Under the pieces are notes generated by a model. That model was not told the origin of the DNA and searched no databases. It saw only the letters and a program-made list of their open reading frames with translations. A stretch of 64,000 nucleotides of DNA from Bowmanella sp. JS7-9 (GTDB taxonomy: Bacteria > Pseudomonadota > Gammaproteobacteria > Enterobacterales > Alteromonadaceae): assembly GCF_004329715.1 (NCBI RefSeq), contig NZ_JXSY01000018.1, positions 62,001-126,000 of the forward strand, read 5' to 3'. How positions within the stretch are numbered: position 1 is the first letter of the stretch; each line of letters starts with the position of its first letter. Shown one piece after another: positions 21,629 through 30,698 of the stretch. The position numbers were made by a program, and so were the translations under genes.

Positions 21629-22709
21629 AAGTCAGTGTTCCAAGAATAGCTGGGCGTGATGCCCCGGTAACAGCCGGCAAATTGCCGGGGATCTGATTGA
21701 CAAAGGCATAGGCCAACCAGGCAAAAGCGCATGCCTCGACGGCATTTGCCGGAATATTCAGCACATCAGTGCTATCGATATGCACCGCAGGCATTAATTC
21801 CCGCAGGGTATTGATAAGATGCGTATTGTAGGCACCACCCCCACAGACGAACAGATCATCCAGCGCCAACGATTGGCATGCGTCAGCGATGGAGCGGGCA
21901 GTGAAATGCAGTAATGTTGCCTGCACATCTGCAGCTGCATATTCATCTGATTTACCCAGATGTTGCTGCAACCAGTGGAGACTAAAATGGTCGATACCGG
22001 TACTTTTCGGTGCGCATTCTTGCAAAAAAGGGTGCTGCAGTAATGCGTTCAGCAGTGCCGGGATAACCCGCCCGCTGGCCGCCCATTCGCCGTTCTTGTC
22101 GTAGGCATGCCCAAGATGGAGTGCAATCCACTGATCCATCAGGGTATTACCCGGCCCTGTATCAAAACCTAATGTGTCTTGGTCGGTGAGTAGGGTGATA
22201 TTGGCGATACCACCGATATTAAGAATGCCACGGCGTTTACCCGACCGGGCAAACACACTGGCATGAAAGGCAGGCACCAATGGCGCACCCTGGCCACCCA
22301 GTGCAATATCTTTATTGCGAAAATCACTGACGACATTAATACCTGTGGTAACCGCCAGTGTATTCGCATCACCCAGTTGCAGGCTGTATCCGAGCGGACC
22401 GCTTGGGGCATGGCGTATGGTTTGACCATGGGAGCCGATGGCATGAATCTGGTAATCAGGATGGCGTTGTATCAATTGGTTTGCCGCATCAGCGAACGCC
22501 AACGCGACCTCACGGCTGGCAGTAGCCATCTCATGCACTTCATTATTCATTGGAAAATTGAGTGCAAGCAGGGTGCGTTTCAGTGTGTCACTGTAGGGCA
22601 CACATAAAAAATCACGCATAACAGGTTGGCTTGGTTGACTAAAATCGACCAGCGCGGCATCGATGCCATCCATACTGGTACCGGACATCAAGCCGATAAA
22701 GTAGCTCAT
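21618..22709 (-). CDS. anmK: anhydro-N-acetylmuramic acid kinase AnmK
   Basis: 363 residues. The N-terminal ATP-binding signature GLMSGTSMDGID (6-17), IGSHGQTIRH, NIGGIANIT and FDTGPGNTLMDQW are diagnostic. AnmK phosphorylates and hydrolyses 1,6-anhydroMurNAc to MurNAc-6-P during cytoplasmic peptidoglycan recycling. It directly follows the M23 endopeptidase gene with no gap, next to tyrS, an arrangement also known in Pseudomonas. Confidence 0.96.
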   Translation of the reverse strand: MSYFIGLMSGTSMDGIDAALVDFSQPSQPVMRDFLCVPYSDTLKRTLLALNFPMNNEVHEMATASREVALAFADAANQLIQRHPDYQIHAIGSHGQTIRHAPSGPLGYSLQLGDANTLAVTTGINVVSDFRNKDIALGGQGAPLVPAFHASVFARSGKRRGILNIGGIANITLLTDQDTLGFDTGPGNTLMDQWIALHLGHAYDKNGEWAASGRVIPALLNALLQHPFLQECAPKSTGIDHFSLHWLQQHLGKSDEYAAADVQATLLHFTARSIADACQSLALDDLFVCGGGAYNTHLINTLRELMPAVHIDSTDVLNIPANAVEACAFAWLAYAFVNQIPGNLPAVTGASRPAILGTLTYAH

Positions 22710-24011
22710 TTAGTTCATGGCCAGCATGATGCGTTTACTGTTGTTCAACTGTTGCAGGTAGTCCTGTGCCAGTTGTTCAAATTTCGCCCGTTCAGCTTTG
22801 GCGATCGGATTTGCTTTTGGCAATTGGACGGTACGTGGGTTGCGGTGAACGCCGTCGACCAGAAATTCGTAGTGCAGATGCACACCCGCTGCCAGACCGG
22901 TTTTACCCACATAGCCTATCACTTGACCCTGTTTGACGGTTTCGCCGGTTCGTACTTTAGGACGCTTATTAAAGTGCAGATATTTGGTGGTATAGCGCTC
23001 ACCGTGCTGAATAAACACAAAGTTACCATTATAGCGGTCATAGCCCGCCTTGATGACTTTACCATCACCGGCCGACATAACCGGCGTGCCTAAATCGGCG
23101 GCGTAATCGACACCGTTATGAGGTTTTACGCGTTTTTGTACCGGGTGAAAGCGATTTGGATTGAAGTTCGAACTGATATAGCGGAAGTTGACCGGCGCTC
23201 GCAGGAAGCTCTTGCGCATACTGCGACCTTCCGCTGTGTAGTAATTGCCATCCTCATAGCGAATGGCAGTGAAGGTTTCACCCTGGTTGGAGAACTCCGC
23301 AGCGAGAATGTCACCATAGCCGCTGAATTCACCATCAATATAATGGGTTTCATACATCACGCTGAAACTGTCGCCGCGGCGAATCTCCAGCGCAAAGTCG
23401 ATATCCCAGCCAAAAATACTGGCCAGACTCATTATTTGATTGTCATTGAGTCCGGCTTTGCTGGCGGCGTGCCAGAAGCTGCTGTCAATTTCACCGGAAG
23501 CAAATTCAATGCGGGTTTCAACGTCGCGCTGGTCGATATTGGTCTTAAACTGCCCCTGTTCGTCGGGAATAATTTGCAAGGTTTCCAACGGCGAGTAAGC
23601 ATATTGTAATCCGGCAAACTGGCCTTGCTCATTGATCTGCAGAGCAACTTCATCACCCGGCATCATACGCAACAGTTTTTCGGCCTGTTTACCACTTTGG
23701 GTGACGGCGTATACATCCTGCGGAGTCAGGCCGAAACGGTCAAATATTTTGGCCAGATTATCACCACGCTTGACCGTAACAGTTTGCCATTGTGGCTCTA
23801 GTTGTTCTAACTCCAGCGACTCTGACGGCAGGCGTGAAAAGTCTATTTCCAGTGGATAAAGGGTACCAATGGCAAGATCGCTGATGTGTTCATGACGACT
23901 GGCTTCCACCGAAGATGAGGGTAACAGCGTCACCAGCCCGAGTGTTGCGATAACGCTCAGGAGAGAAATTTTGTGCGCCTTTGGCAGGGGAGTGTAGAGC
24001 CTCTTTAACAT
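22710..24011 (-). CDS. mepM: M23 peptidoglycan DD-endopeptidase, MepM (YebA)-like
   Basis: 433 residues. An N-terminal membrane anchor or uncleaved signal (about 14-32) precedes an OapA/LysM-like domain (about 75-125, VTVKRGDNLAKIF) and a C-terminal LytM/M23 domain with zinc ligands in HNGVD (His298, Asp302) and HLHYE (His378, His380). All four catalytic positions are intact, so it should cut stem-peptide crosslinks and not only act as an activator. It is first in the mepM-anmK-lrp unit and divergent from tyrS across 225 bases. Confidence 0.92.
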   Translation of the reverse strand: MLKRLYTPLPKAHKISLLSVIATLGLVTLLPSSSVEASRHEHISDLAIGTLYPLEIDFSRLPSESLELEQLEPQWQTVTVKRGDNLAKIFDRFGLTPQDVYAVTQSGKQAEKLLRMMPGDEVALQINEQGQFAGLQYAYSPLETLQIIPDEQGQFKTNIDQRDVETRIEFASGEIDSSFWHAASKAGLNDNQIMSLASIFGWDIDFALEIRRGDSFSVMYETHYIDGEFSGYGDILAAEFSNQGETFTAIRYEDGNYYTAEGRSMRKSFLRAPVNFRYISSNFNPNRFHPVQKRVKPHNGVDYAADLGTPVMSAGDGKVIKAGYDRYNGNFVFIQHGERYTTKYLHFNKRPKVRTGETVKQGQVIGYVGKTGLAAGVHLHYEFLVDGVHRNPRTVQLPKANPIAKAERAKFEQLAQDYLQQLNNSKRIMLAMN

Positions 24012-24236
24012 CGTCGAACTTCCGACCTTAATACAACAGTCTGAGCGCAGAATATAACGAAAATTAAGCAGTTACCAGTGTTCACAAGGGGTAAACAGGT
24101 ATGCGCGGACAAAATTGGTTATAAATGTCTGGTTAAAAATTGTACAGCCTGATACGCGTCTGTATATGGCGAAACGGTGTTTTTAAACAAGGCTTTACGT
24201 TAGAATGCCGCGGCAGTATTTGGAGACTAACGAAAC

Positions 24237-25433
24237 ATGACTGATTGGCAAACAGCGCTGGCAGAAATTAAGCGTGGCGCAGAAGATATCCTGCTGGAAG
24301 ACGAGCTGGCAGAAAAACTGAAAAGTGGCAAACCGCTTAAAATCAAAGCCGGTTTTGATCCAACCGCGCCGGACCTGCATTTAGGGCATACGGTGCTTAT
24401 CAATAAAATGCGCACGTTTCAGCAACTTGGCCATGAAGTGATTTTCCTGATCGGTGATTTCACCGGCATGATTGGCGATCCGACCGGTAAAAACGTTACC
24501 CGCAAGCCATTAACCCGCGAAGACGTATTGGCTAACGCCGAGACCTATAAAGAACAGGTATTTAAGATCCTCGATCCGGCGAAAACCACGATTCGTTTCA
24601 ACTCTGAGTGGATGGAACAATTAGGGGCTGCAGGCATGATCAAGCTCGCAGCACGTCAGACTGTAGCGCGTATGCTGGAACGGGATGATTTCAAAAAGCG
24701 TTATAACGGCGGTCAGCCCATTGCGATTCATGAATTTTTATACCCTCTGGTGCAGGGCTGGGATTCCGTTGCGTTGGAAGCTGACGTTGAGTTAGGCGGT
24801 ACCGATCAGCGTTTTAACCTGCTGATGGGTCGGGAACTGCAAAAAGAAGAAGGTCAGCGTCCTCAAACCGTGCTGATGATGCCGCTGCTCGAGGGCCTCG
24901 ACGGTGTGCAGAAGATGTCTAAGTCACTCGGTAACTATATCGGCATCACCGACGCCCCTAATGAAATGTTCGGCAAAGTCATGTCGATTTCTGATGAACT
25001 GATGTGGCGCTATTTTGATTTATTGTCGTTCCGTCCGGTGGACGATATCGCCGTATTAAAGGCGGACGTAGCGGCGGGTAAAAACCCACGCGATGTGAAG
25101 ATTGAACTGGCCAAAGAATTAATCGCCCGTTTCCATGACGAGAGCGCGGCTGAGGCTGCCCATCAGGACTTTATTCAGCGCTTTCAGAAAAACGCCATTC
25201 CGGATGATATGCCGGAGGTTACCCTAAGTGTTGGAGAAGGTTTGATGATTGCGAATCTGCTCAAAGAAGCCGATTTAGTCGCGACAACCTCTGAAGCCAT
25301 GCGGATGATCAAGCAGGGCGCGGTAAAAATTGACGGCGAAAAAGTCGATGATGCCAAACTGATGCTCGACAGCGCAGGCACTGCGGTATTCCAGGTGGGC
25401 AAACGTAAATTTGCCAGAGTGACACTGGCCTAA
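24237..25433 (+). CDS. tyrS: tyrosyl-tRNA synthetase
   Basis: 398 residues. Class I signatures HLGH (48-51) and KMSKS (226-230) are present, plus a C-terminal S4 RNA-binding domain (about 335-395). The length and [12 protein letters not shown]-like start fit the TyrRZ type. It stands alone on the plus strand and ends with a strong terminator. No T-box or leader structure was evident; a TAGAAT at 24201-24206 could be a -10 element. Confidence 0.97.
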   Translation: MTDWQTALAEIKRGAEDILLEDELAEKLKSGKPLKIKAGFDPTAPDLHLGHTVLINKMRTFQQLGHEVIFLIGDFTGMIGDPTGKNVTRKPLTREDVLANAETYKEQVFKILDPAKTTIRFNSEWMEQLGAAGMIKLAARQTVARMLERDDFKKRYNGGQPIAIHEFLYPLVQGWDSVALEADVELGGTDQRFNLLMGRELQKEEGQRPQTVLMMPLLEGLDGVQKMSKSLGNYIGITDAPNEMFGKVMSISDELMWRYFDLLSFRPVDDIAVLKADVAAGKNPRDVKIELAKELIARFHDESAAEAAHQDFIQRFQKNAIPDDMPEVTLSVGEGLMIANLLKEADLVATTSEAMRMIKQGAVKIDGEKVDDAKLMLDSAGTAVFQVGKRKFARVTLA

Positions 25434-25438
25434 AACTG

Positions 25439-25464
25439 AAAAGCCCGCTGTATGCGGGCTTTTT
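25439..25464 (+). terminator. rho-independent terminator of tyrS
   Basis: Stem AAAAGCCCGC (25439-25448) / GCGGGCTTTT (25454-25463) with loop TGTAT, 5 bases after the tyrS stop. The A/U-rich arms make it usable in both directions, which suits the convergent gene ending at 25481. Confidence 0.9.
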
Positions 25465-25480
25465 AATATCTCCAGGTGGC

Positions 25481-26827
25481 TTAAAGCCAGCGATCCTGAA
25501 AGCGCCCCCACTGATAGTATCCCCACAAACCCATTCGTTTAAACGGACTCAATGGGAAGCGTTTGAGTGTTGATTGGTAAAATGGCAGTGACGGTAGCGG
25601 CTCTTCACACACAGCCTGTGCCAGACGCCGGCCAGCCAGCTGGCTGAATGACACGCCAGAACCACAATATCCCATGGCGTAACCTACCCCTTGGGTGTGA
25701 TCGAACCAGACTCGCGGGTAGTCGTCCAGCGATACGCTGATCCAACCGCTCCAGTAATCGGCAACTCGCACGTCCTGTAGCCCACAGAATTGATCTTTTA
25801 AGGCCTGCAATAATCGTTGTTTGAACACCCCGGAGGTCGCTCCCCGCCCGGTAATCGCGCCACGGCCACCAAATAAAATCCGATTATCCGGCAGCAAGCG
25901 GTAATAGTATTTCAGCGCGCGGGTGTCCATCGCCAGAAGGCCCGACTTAAAGCGGCACGCGGCTAATTGTGTCTCACTGAGTGGTTCGGTCACGATAACA
26001 GAAGACAGCACTGGAAAATGCCGCTGTTCTACCAAGGCATGGTTGTGTGTGCCGGTGTAAGCATTGGTCGCCAGAATGACTTTGTCGGCAGTAACACTCC
26101 CTGTGGGAGTATGCAGCTTATGTTGCTGACCTAGTTGTTGCCAGGCTTGTACCGGGCTGTGCGCATACAGAGCGGCACCACTTTGTTGTGCCGCATTGGC
26201 CAGCCCCATGCTCAATTTCAGCGGATTTAATCCAAAGCTGTATGGGAAATACAGCCCACCGGCGGATTTTTGTGTAGCCAGATAGTGAGTTTGCACGTCG
26301 TCGGGGGACAACAGTTCAGCGGGATCACTAAAACGACTATTCAGCAGGCGTGCCTGAGCTTCAAGGCTTTTTAACATAGATGGCTTGTGGGCGATCTTCA
26401 GGTAACCCCCACGTTGAAGGTCACACTCAATACCATACCGGGTAATGTGCTGTTCTGTGATCTCAATGCCAGCCTTGAACTCGGCATAAATCGCCTGAGC
26501 CTGGTCTTCCCCCCACTTAGCGATCATTTGTGCCAGCGATAGACGTCCTGTGCCTGGGAGCACGAAACCCGCATTGCGGCCACTGCACCCCCACGCAGGA
26601 TTGACCGCGTCAAGTACACAAACATTGATGCCACGCTGGCGCAGCGCCAGTGCGCAGCTGAGGCCTGTCAGGCCGGCACCGATAATGGCAACGTCAGTAT
26701 GGATATCCTGAGTGACTACCGGAAGCTGGGGTACTTGTAATTGACGCGTCCAATAACTTTGCACATAACCACTATCGGGGGACGGATGGCGCTGGCGCAG
26801 CGGATCGTAGAAGTCAGTCTGCTGCAA
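25481..26827 (-). CDS. FAD-dependent oxidoreductase (DAO family, PuuB/amine oxidase-like)
   Basis: 448 residues. A dinucleotide-binding motif VAIIGAGLTGLSCALALRQRG lies near residues 46-66, then WGCSGRNAGFVLPG, the pattern of flavin amine/D-amino-acid oxidoreductases such as gamma-glutamylputrescine oxidase. Near the C-terminus GYAMGYCGSGVSFSQLAGR matches the second FAD contact. Substrate unknown. The first codon is TTG, overlapping the upstream GNAT stop by 14 bases, and lacks a strong ribosome site; a GTG further in (GYVQSYW) is possible. It is last in a five-gene minus-strand cluster. Confidence 0.8.
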   Translation of the reverse strand: MQQTDFYDPLRQRHPSPDSGYVQSYWTRQLQVPQLPVVTQDIHTDVAIIGAGLTGLSCALALRQRGINVCVLDAVNPAWGCSGRNAGFVLPGTGRLSLAQMIAKWGEDQAQAIYAEFKAGIEITEQHITRYGIECDLQRGGYLKIAHKPSMLKSLEAQARLLNSRFSDPAELLSPDDVQTHYLATQKSAGGLYFPYSFGLNPLKLSMGLANAAQQSGAALYAHSPVQAWQQLGQQHKLHTPTGSVTADKVILATNAYTGTHNHALVEQRHFPVLSSVIVTEPLSETQLAACRFKSGLLAMDTRALKYYYRLLPDNRILFGGRGAITGRGATSGVFKQRLLQALKDQFCGLQDVRVADYWSGWISVSLDDYPRVWFDHTQGVGYAMGYCGSGVSFSQLAGRRLAQAVCEEPLPSLPFYQSTLKRFPLSPFKRMGLWGYYQWGRFQDRWL

Positions 26828-27383
26828 ACGGGATCACCATCTCAGCCGCCACACAGTCACATCCGGATTCGCAAATAGGGCAGACATAGCCATCTTCGAT
26901 AACATTTACCAGCCATCGACCCGGGTGGCGGGCTACCAATTCACCGCCACAAGCGCGGAAATATCCTACTGCGTTATTGCCGGGGCTTTCTTCCCATACA
27001 TGGGCTAAGCCGGCTTTGGCACCCTGCTGTTTCGCTTGTTCAATAGAGCGTTTGAGTAATTCACCACCGACACCTGAACCCTGATATTCAGGATCGACCG
27101 CAATGACTTTGAAATAGCACATGTCATCGGCTGCAACCGGCCATTTATCGACACTACACCACTTGTCGAAAGGCCATTGCCCTGCGGCGAAGGTCAGGCG
27201 AAAGCCCACCATGCGTTCCTCATCCAGTGCGACAATACTGGCATTGATATGGTTTTTAACCGAGCGCTGTGCGTAGGTTTCGAGGGTGGCTAAATCAATG
27301 TAATTATCACCGTGGACACGGTTTGCAAGTTCCACGAAGCGAGCAAAATGCTCAGGCTGTAAAAATTCGTAATGGATTGTCAT
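26814..27383 (-). CDS. GNAT-family N-acetyltransferase with a Cys-rich C-terminal tail
   Basis: 189 residues from ATG 27383, two bases past the DUF2721 stop. The acetyl-CoA motif A is clear: VIAVDPEYQGSGVGGELL (about 93-110), followed by ESPGNNAVGYFRACGG, the motif B region. Unusually, the protein ends with CPICESGCDC (C168, C171, C175, C177), spacing that could bind zinc or iron. Together with the adjoining FAD oxidoreductase it may modify a small amine or amino acid, but that is inference only. No clear Shine-Dalgarno is seen, so translation probably depends on coupling. Confidence 0.82.
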   Translation of the reverse strand: MTIHYEFLQPEHFARFVELANRVHGDNYIDLATLETYAQRSVKNHINASIVALDEERMVGFRLTFAAGQWPFDKWCSVDKWPVAADDMCYFKVIAVDPEYQGSGVGGELLKRSIEQAKQQGAKAGLAHVWEESPGNNAVGYFRACGGELVARHPGRWLVNVIEDGYVCPICESGCDCVAAEMVIPFAAD

Positions 27384-27384
27384 A

Positions 27385-27777
27385 TTATTTTTTAGGGTAC
27401 AGATTATATTTTTGCAGGTGGACATCGAGGGCATGCACCGATATGCGGCTCTCCCATACTGACATCCACAGGGAGTAGAGCAGAAACACCAGACTTAAGG
27501 CAAAGATCCAGCTACCCGCTACCTGGTATTCCAGATATATCGCCAGCATCGCCAATACGCATAAAAAGAAACTGGCCGCACCGGCTTCCTGCATGCGTTT
27601 GATCAATTGGATCCGCTTGCGCAGGTTACTGATTTGCAAGCTCACCGAGTCATCCGATTGGGTTGGATCAAAATTGCGAATGATACCTGCGAGAGTCAGA
27701 AACCGGTTGGTATAAGCCAGTAATAATAACGAGATGGCCGGAAACAGCATGGCAGGGGTAGTCAGAGTAATGCTCAT
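27385..27777 (-). CDS. DUF2721 family membrane protein
   Basis: 130 residues. A hydrophobic N-terminus (ATPAMLFPAISLLLLAYTNR), a charged cytoplasmic segment, and two more hydrophobic helices (about 68-105) give three transmembrane segments: the DUF2721 layout. Function unknown. Its ATG overlaps the stop of the STAS-like gene by 4 bases (ATGA) and its stop is 2 bases from the GNAT start, so it is tightly coupled to both. Confidence 0.8.
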   Translation of the reverse strand: MSITLTTPAMLFPAISLLLLAYTNRFLTLAGIIRNFDPTQSDDSVSLQISNLRKRIQLIKRMQEAGAASFFLCVLAMLAIYLEYQVAGSWIFALSLVFLLYSLWMSVWESRISVHALDVHLQKYNLYPKK

Positions 27778-28196
27778 TCCAGGGTATCCAAATATTCGCG
27801 CGCGAAGCGTTTAGCAGTGTCCGCATCGTCGAATAATACCTTATCGAAATCCCGTTCAATACCAGCTAATTGCATCATTTGGCGAATTTGTGCCTTGCCC
27901 AAAGCGGACCGCATACAATAGACGCTCAGCTTGCAATTACGTATCTGACATTGTCGGTATACATCGATCAGAATCTGCTGGCTGGTTTGGGTGGTAGCGT
28001 CAAAACTTTCGGCCAGACACACATAAGCCCAGGGGGCAGATTTCAGATCTTCAGCCAGCGCGGCCATATCATCGGCATATTTTTGTGCCAACGTGTCGTT
28101 TAACACACCACGAAAGGCCGCAACAATAATATCGTCCTCGAGGGTGAGTTGATATTGACCGAACTTATTACGTCCTTTTAAAACTCTCTGTGACAC
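27774..28196 (-). CDS. STAS/SpoIIAA-like conserved hypothetical protein
   Basis: 140 residues, soluble, no signal peptide. Alternating strands and helices (YQLTLEDDIIVAAFRGVLND; WAYVCLAESFD; CKLSVYCM) and C-terminal helices resemble a SpoIIAA/STAS-like fold, but I see no catalytic motif and cannot assign a function. GTG start; 4 bases from the rhodanese stop upstream and overlapping the DUF2721 start downstream. Confidence 0.65.
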   Translation of the reverse strand: MSQRVLKGRNKFGQYQLTLEDDIIVAAFRGVLNDTLAQKYADDMAALAEDLKSAPWAYVCLAESFDATTQTSQQILIDVYRQCQIRNCKLSVYCMRSALGKAQIRQMMQLAGIERDFDKVLFDDADTAKRFAREYLDTLE

Positions 28197-28200
28197 TAAC

Positions 28201-28563
28201 TTACTTCTCGATAGGGAGTTTCGCTTCCTGCCAGCCTAACATATCACCATCCAGATGATAGAGTTGTTCAAAACCTTGTTCTTCTAGCCACTGCACTGCA
28301 ACGGCAGCCCGGCGACCCGAGCGGCAATATACGACGAGGTTGTTGTCTTTGAAACCGTCCAGTGTTTGTTTAAAACTGGCTAACTGGTCGTAGGGCATAT
28401 TCACCGCGCCGGGCACGTGTCCCTCGGCGAATTCTTCTGGCGTGCGAACGTCAAGCACCACTTTATTTGGTAAGTCGCTGAATTGTTGCTGACTGATATC
28501 AGTAGCTTGAGCAGTCACAAATGCACTGAATAACAGACCTGCAATGAGTGAAAGGGCACGCAT
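28201..28563 (-). CDS. periplasmic rhodanese-like protein
   Basis: 120 residues from ATG 28563, which has GGAGAGA upstream; a TTG at 28575 is not needed. Signal peptide MRALSLIAGLLFSAFVTAQA with cleavage near residue 20. A single rhodanese domain follows, with VVLDVRTPEEFAEGHVPGA and the active loop CRSGRRA (Cys80), so sulfurtransferase activity is plausible. First gene of the 25481-28563 cluster, behind the terminator at 28582-28609. Confidence 0.88.
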   Translation of the reverse strand: MRALSLIAGLLFSAFVTAQATDISQQQFSDLPNKVVLDVRTPEEFAEGHVPGAVNMPYDQLASFKQTLDGFKDNNLVVYCRSGRRAAVAVQWLEEQGFEQLYHLDGDMLGWQEAKLPIEK

Positions 28564-28581
28564 GTTTCTCTCCAAAAAGGT

Positions 28582-28609
28582 AAAAAGCCAGCAAAAATGC
28601 CGGCTTTTT
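28582..28609 (-). terminator. rho-independent terminator before the rhodanese cluster
   Basis: AAAAAGCC (28582-28589) pairs with GGCTTTTT (28602-28609); the inner GC/GC pair continues past one mismatch. On the minus strand it ends in five U. It separates the DUF1232-like gene (stop 28642) from the rhodanese gene. Confidence 0.75.
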
Positions 28610-28641
28610 GTACGTTCAATATTGTGACACGAATTGTCGCT

Positions 28642-29187
28642 TTAAAAAACCCGGCTGAAAATACGACCACCGCGACGTTCGCTGCGGCGTTTGCGCATGC
28701 GGGTGTGCATTTCCATTCGTTTGCTGGCTAACCAGTCTTCGGTGCTGATTTCTACACCGCGGCGTGCCATTTCCTTTTCACGGAACTCACAAAATTCTTT
28801 ATACGCCTCGATATTGGCACTTAAATCCTGCACCACCAGTTCGATCATAATGGCATCATCCAGATAGCCTAGTACCGGGATGTGGTCCGGTACCAGATCT
28901 TCTGGCTCACTGAAATAGGCCAATGAGGTCAGTACTTCCTGACGTTCTTCTTCTGGTAGTTTCCAGGTGTCGTCATCCAGCATTACCAGCAATGCTTCCA
29001 GACTGGCAACCCGACTGGTAACAAATTCCGGTACCCCATCGCTGCTCATTTCAGCAATGGCCTGTGCAGCCTTCTGTTTGATGGTCGCTTCCGGTAATTT
29101 AGCGGCATTGGCGATGGCGGTGGTCATTAAATGACGGAAATGTTCCAAATCGGCGTCGCTTAATTGGAAGGTGACTTCAATGCTCAT
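28642..29187 (-). CDS. DUF1232/YkvA-like conserved protein
   Basis: 181 residues from ATG 29187 (MSIEVTFQLSD), which has AAGGA upstream; the in-frame ATG at 29205 has no ribosome site. The diagnostic piece is PEDLVPDHIPVLGYLDDA (about 108-125), the DUF1232/YkvA motif, here in a mostly soluble helical protein. A very basic C-terminus (RMRKRRSERRGGR) could bind nucleic acid or membrane. Function unknown. It lies between the ahcY terminator and the rhodanese cluster. Confidence 0.75.
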   Translation of the reverse strand: MSIEVTFQLSDADLEHFRHLMTTAIANAAKLPEATIKQKAAQAIAEMSSDGVPEFVTSRVASLEALLVMLDDDTWKLPEEERQEVLTSLAYFSEPEDLVPDHIPVLGYLDDAIMIELVVQDLSANIEAYKEFCEFREKEMARRGVEISTEDWLASKRMEMHTRMRKRRSERRGGRIFSRVF

Positions 29188-29250
29188 TCGAGATTTTCCT
29201 TGCATTGTGGTTTAGCGTAAAGCACTAGCATAGCAGAGAAAAAGCGAACA

Positions 29251-29277
29251 AAAAAACCGCTTTATCGCGGCTTTTTA
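29251..29277 (-). terminator. rho-independent terminator of ahcY
   Basis: Read on the minus strand, GCCGC pairs with GCGG(T) around a GATAAA loop, flanked by A and U runs (29251-29256 gives the U tract). It lies about 27 bases after the ahcY stop. Confidence 0.75.
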
Positions 29278-29303
29278 AACAAAAAATATTAAAGATCAAC
29301 TGG

Positions 29304-30686
29304 TTAATAGCGGTATTGATCGTCTTTGAATGGACCCGCCTGCGCAACACCAATATAGCTGGCCTGCTGCTGGGTAAGATGGGTGATAACGCCGCCAAAC
29401 CCACGTACCATATGGCGAGCCACCTCTTCATCCAAATGACGTGGCAATACTTCAACCCGTAAATGCGCAGGTTTATGGTCATCGGGTAGGTCGGCAAAGC
29501 GTTGCTGGTAAAGGTGGATCTGTGCCAATACCTGATTGGCAAAAGACCCATCCATAATGCGTGACGGGTGCCCTGTTGCGTTGCCCAGATTTACCAGACG
29601 CCCTTCTGATAACAACAGCAGGTGATCGGCTAAATCGTCACTGCGGTACACTTTGTGCACCTGATCCTTAATTTTTTCCCAGCGCCATTGTTTGCGCATG
29701 TAGGCGGTATCAATTTCATTATCGAAGTGGCCAATATTACATACCACAGCGCAGGCTTTGAGGTTTCGCAACATCGCCGCGTCACAGACATTGATATTAC
29801 CGGTGGTGGTGACGACTAAATCTGTGTTGTGGAGTAATGCTAAGTTGAGATCGGCATCCTGACCTGAGTTATGGCCATGCAGATAGGGAGAGACCACTTC
29901 GAAACCGTCCATACAGGCCTGCATTGCGCAAATAGGATCGATTTCGCTGATACGCACAATCATACCTTCCTGACGTAACGATTGAGCCGAGCCTTTGCCT
30001 ACATCGCCATAGCCAATAACCAGCGCCTTTTTACCTGCCAGCAAATGATCGGTAGCGCGTTTGATCGCATCGTTGAGACTGTGACGGCAGCCGTATTTAT
30101 TGTCGTTTTTGGATTTGGTGACAGAGTCGTTGACGTTGATAGCGGGAACTTTGAGTTGGCCATTTTTGAGCATGTCTTCCAGACGGTGCACGCCGGTGGT
30201 GGTTTCTTCAGTGATACCGTGAACGTTGGCCAGAACCTGCGGATACTTATCATGCAGCATGGTGGTCAAATCACCCCCATCATCCAGTACCATATTGGCA
30301 TCCCAGGGCGAACCGTCCTTCAGTATGGTTTGCTCCAGACACCAGTCATATTCCTGTTCGGTTTCCCCTTTCCAGGCATAAACCGGAACACCTGCCGCAG
30401 CCATGGCGGCTGCAGCATGATCCTGGGTAGAGAAGATATTACAAGACGACCAGCGTACCTCAGCCCCCAATGCAATCAGGGTCTCAATCAGCACACCGGT
30501 CTGAATGGTCATATGGATACAGCCAAGAATTTTGGCACCCTGCAATGGTTGACTAGCCCGATATTGCTCGCGAATTGCCATTAAAGCAGGCATTTCGCTT
30601 TCGGCGATGGTGAGTTCTTTGCGTCCCCATTCCGCCAGACCGATATCCGCTACTTTGTAATCACCACTTTGGGTTGTATCCAACAT
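29304..30686 (-). CDS. ahcY: S-adenosylhomocysteine hydrolase
   Basis: 460 residues. The NAD-binding Rossmann motif [12 protein letters not shown], the substrate-side [17 protein letters not shown] and [17 protein letters not shown] with its Lys, and the C-terminal KDDQYRY ending are all typical of SahH. It converts SAH to adenosine and homocysteine reversibly. Start ATG 30686 has GAGGATGG upstream. It lies 12 bases after the adenosine kinase gene, so the two form a unit in which the kinase removes adenosine and pulls the reaction forward. Confidence 0.97.
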   Translation of the reverse strand: MLDTTQSGDYKVADIGLAEWGRKELTIAESEMPALMAIREQYRASQPLQGAKILGCIHMTIQTGVLIETLIALGAEVRWSSCNIFSTQDHAAAAMAAAGVPVYAWKGETEQEYDWCLEQTILKDGSPWDANMVLDDGGDLTTMLHDKYPQVLANVHGITEETTTGVHRLEDMLKNGQLKVPAINVNDSVTKSKNDNKYGCRHSLNDAIKRATDHLLAGKKALVIGYGDVGKGSAQSLRQEGMIVRISEIDPICAMQACMDGFEVVSPYLHGHNSGQDADLNLALLHNTDLVVTTTGNINVCDAAMLRNLKACAVVCNIGHFDNEIDTAYMRKQWRWEKIKDQVHKVYRSDDLADHLLLLSEGRLVNLGNATGHPSRIMDGSFANQVLAQIHLYQQRFADLPDDHKPAHLRVEVLPRHLDEEVARHMVRGFGGVITHLTQQQASYIGVAQAGPFKDDQYRY

Positions 30687-30698
30687 GCTACCATCCTC

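Noticed and set aside
22626-23609. Plus-strand frames of 155 and 163 codons inside the anmK-mepM region
   Set aside because: They are antisense to well-supported genes (anmK and mepM) and have no domain content.
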